A DNA stretch of 64,000 bases from NCBI GenBank assembly GCA_023382975.1, contig JAHDXO010000038.1, forward strand, positions 43,928 through 107,927, read 5' to 3'. The DNA comes from Pirellulaceae bacterium. Lineage in GTDB: Bacteria; Planctomycetota; Planctomycetia; Pirellulales; Pirellulaceae. This document shows, piece by piece, positions 24,756-33,586 of this stretch (positions within the stretch are counted from its first letter, which is position 1; each line of letters starts with the position of its first letter). The position numbers and the translations under genes were made by a program. The notes under the pieces are model-generated. The model worked only from the letters and a program-made list of their open reading frames with translations, was not told the DNA's origin and did not search any database.

Positions 24756-25110
24756 GTGTCTCTCTGGCGAATTTGGTGGGTGAGGGTGATACCGGAACAA
24801 AGCGAATGGGCAGACTGCGGAGCATCTGCCTTGAAACTTTAGGTCGCAAAATCGAGCCAAGATGCCGAACTCTGCCAACCTGCGCCGAGCCGGTCGGCGA
24901 ACGGAAATGACTGCGGATACGCACATCCGGCGCCAAATTCGTTCTCAGAGAACCGGTCATGGACGCCCAGTGCCCGTCCCAGTTGCGGAGGAAAAAACCA
25001 AGCAGACGACTGGCTCTTTCGTCCTATCATGCATGGAAATGCTCAAATCGTCAATGAACTGGCGAGGTTTTCCGGCCGAGCCATTTTCGCGCGATGAGAG
25101 ATCGACCGTC
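24756..25110. other. Intergenic region between the tandem paralogues
   Basis: About 355 bases without a convincing gene. The only structure I see is a 13-base palindrome GTTCTCAGAGAAC at 24941-24953, which lies upstream of paralogue 2 and could be an operator. No promoter hexamers are clear. Confidence 0.3.
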
Positions 25111-25920
25111 TCAAGCAGTGCGGCCATTTCTTGATTTGCCGTTCTTCTTTGCTTCAGGCATCAGCTCCCAGCGGACTCCTTCGCCGGATCCATCGCCGAA
25201 GAACCGAATCAAACTGACCTTCTGATTCCGATTCAAGGAATTGATCGTATCGTGCAGGCGACGTTTCGGATCCAGTTCTCCCGCAGGGGGTAGCGGGTCG
25301 TCGACGTGAACCGGCCAGCCTTCTTCTTCGAAGGCTGCCAGCACGCGTTCCTGGTTGGCGGCGGGAACCTTGTACTGCTTGACCACGACGCTTCCCACCC
25401 GCAGCTCCTGTCGATCGCGGTCCCATCGGGGCCCAACCGCATCCGTCAGGGCAACCGCCTTCGAATCCTGCGACTGCGATTCCGCTGCGCGCGGGTGCGA
25501 AAACAGCGAGGGACAGGCGATCAACGCGGCCGCAAACGCCATTCCCGCCTCGGTCAGCACAAAGCAGGTTCTGCGACCGAACTTCAAGCCTGTCGTATGC
25601 ACTCGATGAAAGGTACGGGTCAACTCGCTCGGTTCCGAAATCTCCGCAGCGTGCGCGACGTAGCCTTTGCAAACCAACCAGCGCAATTCGCTGAGCGTGC
25701 ATCCCGCGGACAACAGAATGTCCACCTCCAACGCAAAATCCCACACGCTGCGTTCCAGTTCGCGAGCATAGCGATGGGCCTCGGCCAGCAGTCGCAACGC
25801 CTCGAGGGCGCGCCGACGGATGTTGGCTAGACTTTCGCCGTTGTCGATATGGCCATTGGGGCGCGGCTCGCGGTCGGCGGGAGGCGGATTCGGCAAACGA
25901 GTGTTGGTTGAAGGCTTCAT
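25111..25920 (-). CDS. Planctomycete conserved hypothetical protein, tandem paralogue 1
   Basis: 269 residues, ATG at 25920 preceded by AGAGG six bases upstream. Residues about 35-115 are helical and contain RTCFVLTEAG. The region about 165-255 holds the strongly conserved C-terminal domain: WDRDRQELRVGSVVVKQYK, then ANQERVLAAFEEEGWPVHV, then LHDTINSLNRNQK and IRFFGDGSGEGVRWEL. The C-terminus is Lys/Arg-rich (KKNGKSRNGR), consistent with nucleic-acid contact. It is the tandem partner of 24003-24755. The conserved C-terminal block suggests a regulator rather than an enzyme, but function is unknown to me. Confidence 0.85.
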   Translation of the reverse strand: MKPSTNTRLPNPPPADREPRPNGHIDNGESLANIRRRALEALRLLAEAHRYARELERSVWDFALEVDILLSAGCTLSELRWLVCKGYVAHAAEISEPSELTRTFHRVHTTGLKFGRRTCFVLTEAGMAFAAALIACPSLFSHPRAAESQSQDSKAVALTDAVGPRWDRDRQELRVGSVVVKQYKVPAANQERVLAAFEEEGWPVHVDDPLPPAGELDPKRRLHDTINSLNRNQKVSLIRFFGDGSGEGVRWELMPEAKKNGKSRNGRTA

Positions 25921-26281
25921 GTCTACCTCTCGGCGAGCGGTCTAGCGGTGACCCATAACGCTTGCTCCGAAGCGGCGACGCGTACCTCCTTGATCCGGCC
26001 GTTCCGCGGCAGGCGTTCTCCACGTTTACCGGCATCCTCGTTCGTTCGACGACGAATGCGCCGAGACAGATCAACGAGAAGAATAATGATGCAACGTTTG
26101 GCGCCGGTCGTCAACACCCGGCAAGCCATCAAGGCGGATTGGGTCGGCACCAAGACCCTTGTCGAAAGTACTGGACCTACCCGGTGCGCTTGAGCGAATT
26201 GCGGGGTGACCCGACGGATTCGATCTGCGGGACGGAAAGGGATTCCGTCCCGCATGGGCCGAAGGATTGCCGCGCTCGTTC
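25921..26281. other. Intergenic region between SapC-like gene and tandem paralogues
   Basis: About 360 bases. It holds a strong hairpin next to the end of the SapC-like gene (listed separately). The rest shows short overlapping frames on both strands without family resemblance, and I support no gene in it. Confidence 0.4.
26226..26254 (-). terminator. Perfect 12-bp hairpin downstream of the SapC-family gene
   Basis: TGCGGGACGGAA at 26226-26237 pairs perfectly with TTCCGTCCCGCA at 26243-26254 around a five-base loop. It lies 27 bases after the stop codon at 26282. There is no U-run on the minus-strand side, so it may stop transcription with help from Rho or protect the 3' end rather than be a classical intrinsic terminator. 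Confidence 0.6.
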
Positions 26282-27019
26282 TCAGACGGGAACGTCGCTG
26301 GGCGTCTTGGGCACCGAGCGGTTGACGACCGAGCCCAGATTATTTAGCGAGGCCATTTGCAGATAGGCCAGCTCCAGTTCGTCGGTCTTGGACAACTCGG
26401 CCAGTTTCTCGGCAGACAAGGTCTTGATGCGGGCCCGGCTGGCACCCAGGAATCCGCCCAAGGCGCGTTTTTCGCCGCCGGGAAGCGTGATCTGCGCTTG
26501 CATCGGTTCGAGCAGATTCAGATCCTTCAGCTTCTTGCAGAAAGCTTGCGTGCGGATGAACTGCGCTTGGTAATCGCTCAGGAACTTGAGCATGTTCTTC
26601 AGGTACTCGGACTGCTCGCCATTTTCGTCAAACAGACGTTGCCCGCGGCCCTCGCGATTGCAGCCCGTCCAATCCTCGTCGACACACAGCGTGAACTGCG
26701 TAGCATCCTGGTTCTGAGCAAAAACGAACGGGTAGCGTCGCACGAACGCCGGGATGTAATCGGCCTTCCAGGCCTTGTTCTCGTCAAGATAGACGTTCTG
26801 GGCGTCGGCAAAGCCAAGCACCACCACAGGGGTGACCGATTCCTCGGTACCGGCGAACACGATCGTGTATTCGCGGGCCGCCATCGGAATTTCGACGGCC
26901 ATCAGCGGAACCGAATTGACTTTTGCAGCAAAGCCGAAGTCAACGCGTTCAATGCACAATTCGCGGTGCTGTGTGGGGGAAACCGGAACCACTTTGTCAT
27001 AGAACAACATTTGCGCCAT
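26282..27019 (-). CDS. SapC family protein
   Basis: 245 residues starting MAQMLFYDKVVPVSPTQH, with AAAGG upstream of the ATG. It follows the SapC pattern: an early VPVxxxxHRxLxI strand, FAAKVNSVPLMAVEI, YTIVFAG, PVVVLGF, WKADYIPAFVRRYPFVFA, the acidic LCVDEDW block, LFDENGEQSEYL and a helical FLSDYQAQFIRTQAF region. SapC proteins were named for S-layer association in Campylobacter, but in most bacteria they are cytoplasmic or peripheral proteins of unknown role. There is no signal peptide. A palindrome lies just upstream of the ribosome site. It is monocistronic, followed by a strong hairpin. Confidence 0.9.
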   Translation of the reverse strand: MAQMLFYDKVVPVSPTQHRELCIERVDFGFAAKVNSVPLMAVEIPMAAREYTIVFAGTEESVTPVVVLGFADAQNVYLDENKAWKADYIPAFVRRYPFVFAQNQDATQFTLCVDEDWTGCNREGRGQRLFDENGEQSEYLKNMLKFLSDYQAQFIRTQAFCKKLKDLNLLEPMQAQITLPGGEKRALGGFLGASRARIKTLSAEKLAELSKTDELELAYLQMASLNNLGSVVNRSVPKTPSDVPV

Positions 27020-27047
27020 CGTGAAAACTCGCCTTTCTAAACTATTC

Positions 27048-27067
27048 GACAGATCAGACGATCTGTC
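27048..27067. promoter_or_regulatory. Perfect palindrome upstream of the SapC-family gene
   Basis: GACAGATC and GATCTGTC flank a four-base AGAC spacer, 29 bases before the start codon. Its position suggests a repressor operator or a leader hairpin controlling the SapC-like gene. A second weaker CTGTGTGATACAG-like symmetry lies just upstream at about 27072-27084. Confidence 0.4.
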
Positions 27068-27618
27068 CTCCCTGTGTGATACAGACACTCAATCGATCGG
27101 GCGTGAATCCCTGTCAGCGGAGCTCAATACGTCAAAAAAACCGGGTGACCGTCGTCGAAACTGCTGAAGGCCACCAATTCGTCCCGACGGTGGAATCTAA
27201 TTTCCCTACAGGAACAAATTTCTATTTCGGCGATTTCGCTTCACCGGTGAATTTTCGTGAGAAGTATGTCAAGTCACCCGTTGTCGTCGCCAACGGTTGC
27301 AGTCGAATGGTACATCCGCTTCTATCGGTCCAGTCGGATTTTGACTACAGTAAATGTCGAATAGACTTCCAGCAAAACTGGGCCGTAGTGTACACCTCTG
27401 GAATTCGGATCGCAATAGTACGCCACCCAAAATAAGTGCCACTGAAGCACACGCTCCCGTGCCGGACACGTTTGGAGGATTCGTGCGCTTCCAGTGGCGT
27501 AAGCCTGGGAATCCTTCAGGTTCCGCGGTTGCGGCTGGAGCTGTCGTGCTCGTCCGTCCGCGAAACGATGGCTCGGTGCAGAATTGCGCCGTTTCCTTCC
27601 TAACGAAGTTCGGGTCTG
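27068..27618. other. Divergent intergenic region between SapC-like gene and symporter operon
   Basis: About 550 bases separating genes that point away from each other, so it should hold two promoters. A plus-strand frame of 119 codons (27076-27435) has no ribosome site and no family resemblance, and I do not call it. I could not identify unambiguous promoter hexamers. Confidence 0.4.
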
Positions 27619-27849
27619 GTGATGAAATACGTTGTCATCTTGTTCCTAATCGCGCTGTTGGTTCTGCACCAAGACTACTGGCAGTGGAATGACGCCACGC
27701 TGGTGCTTGGAGTGCTGCCTTGGACATTGGCTTATCACCTTGGGCTGTCCGTCGCTGCCGCCGGCGTTTGGTGGCTGACCACGTTATTTTGCTGGCCCAA
27801 AGAACCGGAAGATTGCTTCGACCGGACCGCTAACAGGACAATCGAATGA
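27619..27849 (+). CDS. DUF3311-type small membrane protein, partner of the symporter
   Basis: 76 residues beginning with adjacent GTG and ATG codons. Two membrane segments are visible: KYVVILFLIALLVLH, and a second hydrophobic stretch from LPWTLAYHLGLS to WWLTTLFCW. This two-helix pattern and its position are those of DUF3311 proteins, which are commonly encoded directly before sodium:solute symporters. Its stop overlaps the next start by four bases (ATGA), so the two are translationally coupled. The role is presumably assembly or modulation of the transporter. Confidence 0.8.
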   Translation: MMKYVVILFLIALLVLHQDYWQWNDATLVLGVLPWTLAYHLGLSVAAAGVWWLTTLFCWPKEPEDCFDRTANRTIE

Positions 27850-29393
27850 TCCAGTTGACTATCATTGTTGCGTACCTCGTCCTTCTGCTGAGTCTCGGTC
27901 TGCTGGCCAACCGCATGTCCCGCGGGACTGCGGAAGACTACATGCTGGCAAGTCACACCATCGGGCCTTTGCTGCTGCTGATGTCGCTGTTTGGCACGAC
28001 CATGACCGCCTTTGCCTTAGTCGGCTCGACCGGCCGCGCGTACACATTGGGCGTCGGGGTCTACGGATTGCTGGCTTCGGCCAGTGGCATCGTCCATTCG
28101 CTGTGTTTTTTCTTGATCGGTGTTCCGCTGTGGCGTCTTGGGCGCAAGTACGGCTACAGCACGCAGATCCAGTTCTTCCGCCAGCGGCTGGAGTCGGGTG
28201 CGATTGGCTGGCTGTTGTTTCCGATCCTCGTGGCTCTGGTGGTTTCCTACCTGCTGTTGGGCGTGGTCGCTGCGGGAGCTGTGGTACACGTGCTGACGTC
28301 CGGGGCGTTCGCGCCGTCGGGTTGGTTTGCCGGGTATGGTTACGGGGTTCCGCCTTGGTTGGCTTCCGCCGTCGTGTGTCTTGTCGTGCTGGCCTACGTT
28401 TTCTTCGGGGGAATGCGCGGGACCGCTTGGGCGAATGCGTTTCAGACGACGGTTTTCATGGTCTTGGGAATGCTCACGTTTGTCACGATCGCTCGAGCGT
28501 TGGGCGGCACAGGCAATCTATGGCAGGATATGCAGATCGCGTCGCAGGACGTTCCGGTCGAGCAATGGTCGCGGGCCAAGATCTCCAAGCCGGTCTACTT
28601 TTCGTACCTGCTGATTCCGCTCTCGGTGGGCATGTTTCCGCACGTGTTCCAGCATTGGCTGACCGCCCGCAGCGATCGGGCTTTTCGTCTGCCCATCGTG
28701 ATGCATCCGATTTTCATCATGATCGTCTGGGTGCCTTGCGTAATGCTCGGTGTTTGGGCCAGCGGTCCGAATTCCGGGATTCCGGCGGGCACGGGCGAAA
28801 ACCGCGTTCTGGCCATGCTGGTTCAGACTCACGCCGGGCCCGTCCTGGGCGGCTTGCTGGCAGCGGGAATCCTGGCGGCGATCATGTCCTCGCTGGACAG
28901 CCAGTTCCTGTGCTTGGGGACGATGTTCACCGAAGACATCGTCGTCCACATGCATCGTGGCGATCGCTACAGCGAAACGCAAGTGGTATTGATGGCGCGG
29001 CTGTTCGTCGTTGCCATGGTGTTGGTCACGTACGTGCTGAGCCTGTATCCGCGCGCGGTATTCGACCTGGGAATCTGGTCGTTCAGCGGTTTCACGGGAC
29101 TGGTGCCGCTGGTGCTGGCGGCGATTTACTGGCGGCGGCTGACCGCGGCCGGGGCCGTAGCCAGCGTCGTGGCCACCGCCGCGACCTGGCTGACGTTGTT
29201 CTGGCGAGCCGGTTGGGGCAAGGACAAGCTGTACGCCTTTCCCGAATCGCCGCTTCCGCTGGTCGGCGACTGGAGCATTCCGCCGATGCTGCCGGTCGTG
29301 GCGATCACGCTTGTGTCGACCGTCGTTCTGATTGGCGTTTCACTGGTCACGCGCCCGCCGAGCGAAGCAACTCTGCGGCGGTTTTTCGACTGA
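27846..29393 (+). CDS. Sodium:solute symporter (SSS family)
   Basis: 515 residues with about 13 hydrophobic segments. The SSS signature is recognisable: an early AEDYMLASHTIGPLLLLMSLFGTTMTAF, then YVFFGGMRGTAWANAFQTTVF in the middle, FPHVFQHWLTARS, and a late GLLAAGILAAIMSSLDSQFL. These are the conserved transmembrane stretches involved in Na+ and substrate passage. The substrate cannot be read from the sequence; pairing with DUF3311 is frequent for organic-acid or amino-acid-type members. Overlaps the small membrane protein gene by four bases. Confidence 0.92.
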   Translation: MIQLTIIVAYLVLLLSLGLLANRMSRGTAEDYMLASHTIGPLLLLMSLFGTTMTAFALVGSTGRAYTLGVGVYGLLASASGIVHSLCFFLIGVPLWRLGRKYGYSTQIQFFRQRLESGAIGWLLFPILVALVVSYLLLGVVAAGAVVHVLTSGAFAPSGWFAGYGYGVPPWLASAVVCLVVLAYVFFGGMRGTAWANAFQTTVFMVLGMLTFVTIARALGGTGNLWQDMQIASQDVPVEQWSRAKISKPVYFSYLLIPLSVGMFPHVFQHWLTARSDRAFRLPIVMHPIFIMIVWVPCVMLGVWASGPNSGIPAGTGENRVLAMLVQTHAGPVLGGLLAAGILAAIMSSLDSQFLCLGTMFTEDIVVHMHRGDRYSETQVVLMARLFVVAMVLVTYVLSLYPRAVFDLGIWSFSGFTGLVPLVLAAIYWRRLTAAGAVASVVATAATWLTLFWRAGWGKDKLYAFPESPLPLVGDWSIPPMLPVVAITLVSTVVLIGVSLVTRPPSEATLRRFFD

Positions 29394-29473
29394 GCGACCG
29401 CGCCGGCAGCAAGGGGACAGGCACCAGACATCGACGCACTAGATCCGGTCCTATCCCTTTCCGGCGGTGTTTC

Positions 29474-30748
29474 TCACTTGCCGATGCAGTACAGGAATTT
29501 GTCGCTGCGCAGCAGAAGCTGCCCGTTGGAGATCGCGGGCGAGCCGTTGAAAATGCTGTCGTCGCCTTCGATGACGTTGTGCGCCAGTTGGACGAACTCA
29601 GGTTTGGCGGGCACAACGTAGGTTCCCTTGTCGCGGCTGACGTAGTACAGCTTGCCGTCGACCGCGACCGGCGAGGCATAGATGCGACCCGGATTGGGAT
29701 CGAGCCGTTCTTCGTAGACGACGTCGCCCGTTTTGGCATCGACACAGTAGGCCGCGCCCCGCGACTCGTTGCTCCAGTACAGATGGCCGTCCACGTAGAC
29801 CGGCGACGAAACGTTCGAGCCCTTCCCGATCTCCCACAGCTTGTGCGTCTGCGTCACGTCGCCTCGACCGCCCGAGCGAATCGCCAACGCGGTGTTCTTC
29901 CGCCCGCCGATCGCATACAGCATGTCGCCTTCGGCCAGGATGCTGGGGCAGATATAGTCGTTGATGCCGTCGCACGTCCACAATTTCTCGCCCGTTTGCG
30001 GATCGACGCCGATCACTGTTCCTTTGGTGTTCAGGGCCAGTTCCCAACTTCCCTCGGCGGTCTTGACCAACGTGGGGGTGTTCCACGACATGTCCATGCC
30101 GGCCAGTCGCCACACCTCTTTGCCCGTTTTCTTCTCCAGGGCGATCAAGTCTCCGCATTCGACGCTCGCGTTGACGATCACCAGATCGCCAAACAGAACC
30201 GGCGAATTGGCGGTCCCAAAGTCGTGCGTTCCGGTTCCGCAGTTGACCAGCCAGCGCTGCGTCCCATCGTGATCGTAGGCGGCCGCACCGGTCGCGCCGT
30301 AGAAAACGTAGATGCCCGTTTCGTCCACGGCCGGGGTTCCCGAGACGTATCCGTGCAGCGCGATGAACCCGCGGTAGGTTTTTTGCGGATTAGTGGCCGG
30401 TTGCGTCGCATTCCACACCTCGGAGCCATCCACCCGGTTCAGGCACAGCAGGTGGCGGCGAAGTTCGGCCATGTCGCCGGGCTCACGCTCGTTCAGGCCG
30501 TAGCCCGAGTAACAGGTGATGAAGATCTTGTCGCCGAAAGTCACGGGACTGGAAGCACCGGGACCGGGCAGTGCGACTTTCCAAACGATGTTGTTTTCGG
30601 CATCCCAGGTCGCGGGCAAGCCGGTTTCCCCGGATCGAGCCGCAGAGTCCGGACCGCGGAACTGCGGCCAGTCAGCGGCGCGAACTTGCAACGGCGCCCA
30701 GCAGAAGAAGCACAGCAACACGGCAGACGCGACAAAGTAGCGAGACAT
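29474..30748 (-). CDS. Exported PQQ-type beta-propeller repeat protein
   Basis: 424 residues. The ATG at 30748 follows GAGG by nine bases and opens a signal peptide (MSRYFVASAVLLCFFCWAP, cleavage near VRAADW). The mature protein starts WPQFRGPDSAARSGETGLP, a hallmark of planctomycete PQQ-propeller proteins. Blades recur with motifs such as KVALPGPGASSPVTFGDKIF, NTPTLVKTAEGSWELALN, TGEKLWTCDG and AKTGDVVYEERL. The fold resembles BamB and PQQ dehydrogenases, but residues for PQQ binding are not evident. It is likely a periplasmic or outer-membrane binding protein of unknown ligand. Confidence 0.9.
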   Translation of the reverse strand: MSRYFVASAVLLCFFCWAPLQVRAADWPQFRGPDSAARSGETGLPATWDAENNIVWKVALPGPGASSPVTFGDKIFITCYSGYGLNEREPGDMAELRRHLLCLNRVDGSEVWNATQPATNPQKTYRGFIALHGYVSGTPAVDETGIYVFYGATGAAAYDHDGTQRWLVNCGTGTHDFGTANSPVLFGDLVIVNASVECGDLIALEKKTGKEVWRLAGMDMSWNTPTLVKTAEGSWELALNTKGTVIGVDPQTGEKLWTCDGINDYICPSILAEGDMLYAIGGRKNTALAIRSGGRGDVTQTHKLWEIGKGSNVSSPVYVDGHLYWSNESRGAAYCVDAKTGDVVYEERLDPNPGRIYASPVAVDGKLYYVSRDKGTYVVPAKPEFVQLAHNVIEGDDSIFNGSPAISNGQLLLRSDKFLYCIGK

Positions 30749-31008
30749 CGGTGAGAACCTCGTAAGCAAGTTGATTGTCGGTGAGAAAAAACGCTCTTGC
30801 CGACCGCAGCCGCAAGGCAGGTAATCGGGGCGGCCGCGATTGGCAGCAGGCCATTTGAGTATAACCCGAGCGAAGTAGAATCTTCAAGCAGGTGCGGATC
30901 GAAATGCGCCGAGTTGTGGAGATCTGTCGTGGGCGTCGCCGAAGTCGCGGGACTTCGGATTCTCCAGATTCGGACGAATTCTCGCGAATTCAGCTCCGGT
31001 TGACGCCA

Positions 31009-32241
31009 TCAGTCGTCTCGGCGGAGATTCGGAACGCTGGGCGCCTGCTGATCGGCCAGCCAGGCTTTCCAGGCTTCGACGTCGAAACCAAAGTTGACGC
31101 CGGGCCAGATTGCCCTCAGCGCGTTCAAGACGCTCTCGTTGCGAAGATCCTGCTTCACGATCTTCGGGTTGCCGGACACGCCGAACGTCCCGCCGCCTCC
31201 GCTCGGTCCGCTGCCAAAGCCCAAGTTCATCTGCCCCGGGGGACCACCACCCGTCTGAACCATGAATTTGTGCTCGGTCACCAGCGCATTGACCAGCGCC
31301 AACGTCGCCTCCGGGTTCTTCAGCATCGCCAAGCAGGTGGCCGCTCGATTGACTTTCTTGTTGTCCGGCGATTTCAGCAAAGCCTGAAACATGGGCACGG
31401 CCTGTGCGGAGCCGAACCGTTTCAATTCGTCCAAACAGGCGTCGCGGACATTGGGGTCCGAATCCTGGATGGCACGCTGAACAAACACGCCCGTGGCGCG
31501 GGGCGTCCGCAGCTTTCCGAGTACTTCGATGCAGAGCCGCCGGAGTTCGGCGGGGTCCTTTTCGTTCTCGACGATCTCGATCAATCCCGCCGCGGCGGCC
31601 GGGTCGTCGATGGCGCGGATCGCCTCCCGAGCCTGCATCTCCCGTCCGCGGGCTTTCACGAACCAAGTTCGCCAAGTCTTGATTTTCCGCATCCAGTCCT
31701 TTTCGGACTTGTCGAACTGTTCGATCGCCTGTTCCAACGCGACATCCTGGGGTGTTCGCCAAGCCCCTCGATATCGCACATATCCCTGATTCTGCATCCA
31801 CTCGTCCGTTTTGATCCACCGGTCCTGGACGCGGCTATAGCCCAGCCCGTACCGCGCGTCCTTGTGATCCGGATCCAGCAGAAGGATCTGGTTCAAATGG
31901 TGCTCGCGCTGAGCATGAAGATTGCGAGCCCGGCATTGTTCCGCCATCGTCCAGTGGCCTTCGACCGTATTGGGAACCTTGGGCAACCATTGCTGATACC
32001 AGCGCAGATCGTCCGAGACGGTCAATACCTGACGAACTTGCTGCGCGTGGAGTATGAGACGGCCACCTCCGGTCACTTCGATCTGGTATTCGCTGCGCGG
32101 CTGCTGTTCGGGATTGAGCAGACGGCCCTCGATCTGGCCGCCATTGGTCAGCAAGAAGACGGCCGCTAGGGCAGACTCGGCCCCACCCGCGCAAATGGCG
32201 GTAATGGCGATCGAAATCCACAAACGGCCTAGCCCCATCAT
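31009..32241 (-). CDS. Exported HEAT-repeat protein
   Basis: 410 residues. ATG at 32241 opens a signal peptide (LGRLWISIAITAICAGGAESALA). The N-terminal part carries VFLLTNGGQIEGRLLNPEQ, a small beta domain common in planctomycete exported proteins, followed by a helical region with RYRGAWRTPQDVAL. From about residue 215 there are HEAT-like helix pairs: DPAELRRLCIEVLGKL, DSDPNVRDACLDELKRFG and NKKVNRAATCLAML. A Gly-rich linker GSGPSGGGGTFG precedes the C-terminal GFDVEAWKAWLADQ. Probably a periplasmic protein-interaction scaffold. Upstream GTG at 32286 is in frame but has no separate ribosome site. Confidence 0.85.
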   Translation of the reverse strand: MMGLGRLWISIAITAICAGGAESALAAVFLLTNGGQIEGRLLNPEQQPRSEYQIEVTGGGRLILHAQQVRQVLTVSDDLRWYQQWLPKVPNTVEGHWTMAEQCRARNLHAQREHHLNQILLLDPDHKDARYGLGYSRVQDRWIKTDEWMQNQGYVRYRGAWRTPQDVALEQAIEQFDKSEKDWMRKIKTWRTWFVKARGREMQAREAIRAIDDPAAAAGLIEIVENEKDPAELRRLCIEVLGKLRTPRATGVFVQRAIQDSDPNVRDACLDELKRFGSAQAVPMFQALLKSPDNKKVNRAATCLAMLKNPEATLALVNALVTEHKFMVQTGGGPPGQMNLGFGSGPSGGGGTFGVSGNPKIVKQDLRNESVLNALRAIWPGVNFGFDVEAWKAWLADQQAPSVPNLRRDD

Positions 32242-32441
32242 GCTGCCTCGTTTCCGCACGATCGATGCAAACTTCTTCGACCGCACCTCTCTAAGTATAG
32301 GTGTCGTCTAACCGATCGAGCAACAACAACGGAGTTTCTGCCGGTTGCGACGTCATCGCGGGCGGTGTCGGGGTCTTGCGTCGACATAATCGGCCCGGTT
32401 AGTCTCTCTTGATGGGCAATTCCCACCTCGGGAGGGAAACG

Positions 32442-33581
32442 ATGGACGACCAAGCCGCTATGTCTAGCGACGAAACTTTCGACCCTGCGACACTGGCAGC
32501 GGTTCGTTTGGCGATGGTGCCGGGAGTCGGTCCAGCCACGCGGCGAGCGCTTCTGGAAGCATTCGGTTCGGCCGAGGCCGCATTGGCTGCTGCGTCCAGT
32601 CGCCTGCGCGAAGTGCCCGGAGTGGGGCCGACGATTGCTCAGCGCATTGTCGCCGCCAATGACGAAATCGATGCCGAAGGCCAGCTCCGATTGTGCCGCG
32701 AGTCGGGATTGCAGTTGCTGACCGAGGATTCGCCCGAGTATCCCCGTCTGTTGCGCGAGATATACGATCCGCCGGCGATCCTTTTCGTCCGGGGCCAATT
32801 GCTGCCCGCGGATGCTCTGTCCATCGCGATTGTCGGGACGCGGCATTGCAGCCAGTACGGCCGCCAACAGGCCGAACGCCTGGCGTCCGGACTGGCCCGG
32901 GCCGGATTGACCGTGGTCAGCGGTTTGGCGCGGGGAATCGATGCGGCGGCGCATTCGGCGACGTTGCAGGCTGGCGGCAGGACGCTGGCGATTCTGGGCA
33001 GCGGAGTCCTGAACGTCTATCCGCCGGAGCATGTCGCGTTGGCCGAGCAGGTCGCCGCAGCCGGCGCGGTGATCAGCGAAAATCCGCCGATGAGCGAGCC
33101 GATGAGCGGTACGTTTCCGCAACGCAACCGGGTCATTACCGGGATGAGCCTGGGGGTGATCGTGGTTGAAGCCGGGGACCGGTCAGGGGCTTTGATCTCG
33201 GCCCGCCACGCGATGGAACAAGGCCGCGAGGTCTTCGCCGTTCCGGGCCGCGTCGACAGCCGCGTGTCGCGCGGCTGCCATCAACTGATCCGCGACGGGG
33301 CGAAACTGATCGAAACCGTCGACGACGTACTCGACGAGCTGGGGCCGTTGGTCGAAGCGGCACCGCAGGCCGATGGCCGAGTGATTCATCATCCGGCCGA
33401 ACTGCAATTGAACGACCAGGAACGGGCGGTCCTGGAGGCCATCGATACCGAACCCACCAGCATCGACGCAGTTGCTTTGGCCAGCGGCTTGCCTATTCAG
33501 AGAGTTCTCGCAACACTTAGTGTGTTGGAGATGCGGCGCCTGGTCCGGCGCGTTAGCGGCAACACAGTCACCCGAAAGTAG
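32442..33581 (+). CDS. dprA: DNA processing protein DprA (Smf)
   Basis: 379 residues; the ATG at 32442 has GGGAGG seven bases upstream, better than an in-frame ATG at 32412. An N-terminal helix-hairpin-helix region (PGVGPATRRALLEAFGS and VPGVGPTIAQRIV) precedes the Rossmann-like DprA core. The core has SIAIVGTRHCSQYG, LTVVSGLARGIDAAAH, AILGSGVLNVYPPEH and SGALISARHAMEQGREVFAVPG. A C-terminal winged-helix (residues about 320-375) completes the long form. DprA loads RecA on incoming single-stranded DNA during transformation. The next gene starts five bases after the stop. Confidence 0.95.
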   Translation: MDDQAAMSSDETFDPATLAAVRLAMVPGVGPATRRALLEAFGSAEAALAAASSRLREVPGVGPTIAQRIVAANDEIDAEGQLRLCRESGLQLLTEDSPEYPRLLREIYDPPAILFVRGQLLPADALSIAIVGTRHCSQYGRQQAERLASGLARAGLTVVSGLARGIDAAAHSATLQAGGRTLAILGSGVLNVYPPEHVALAEQVAAAGAVISENPPMSEPMSGTFPQRNRVITGMSLGVIVVEAGDRSGALISARHAMEQGREVFAVPGRVDSRVSRGCHQLIRDGAKLIETVDDVLDELGPLVEAAPQADGRVIHHPAELQLNDQERAVLEAIDTEPTSIDAVALASGLPIQRVLATLSVLEMRRLVRRVSGNTVTRK

Positions 33582-33586
33582 CGTTC

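Noticed and set aside
25923..26255. Minus-strand 110-codon frame between the SapC-like gene and the tandem paralogues
   Set aside because: Arg-rich, no motif, and it includes half of the strong terminator-like hairpin.
27076..27435. Plus-strand 119-codon frame in the divergent intergenic region
   Set aside because: No ribosome site, no similarity, and it would fill the region expected to hold two promoters.
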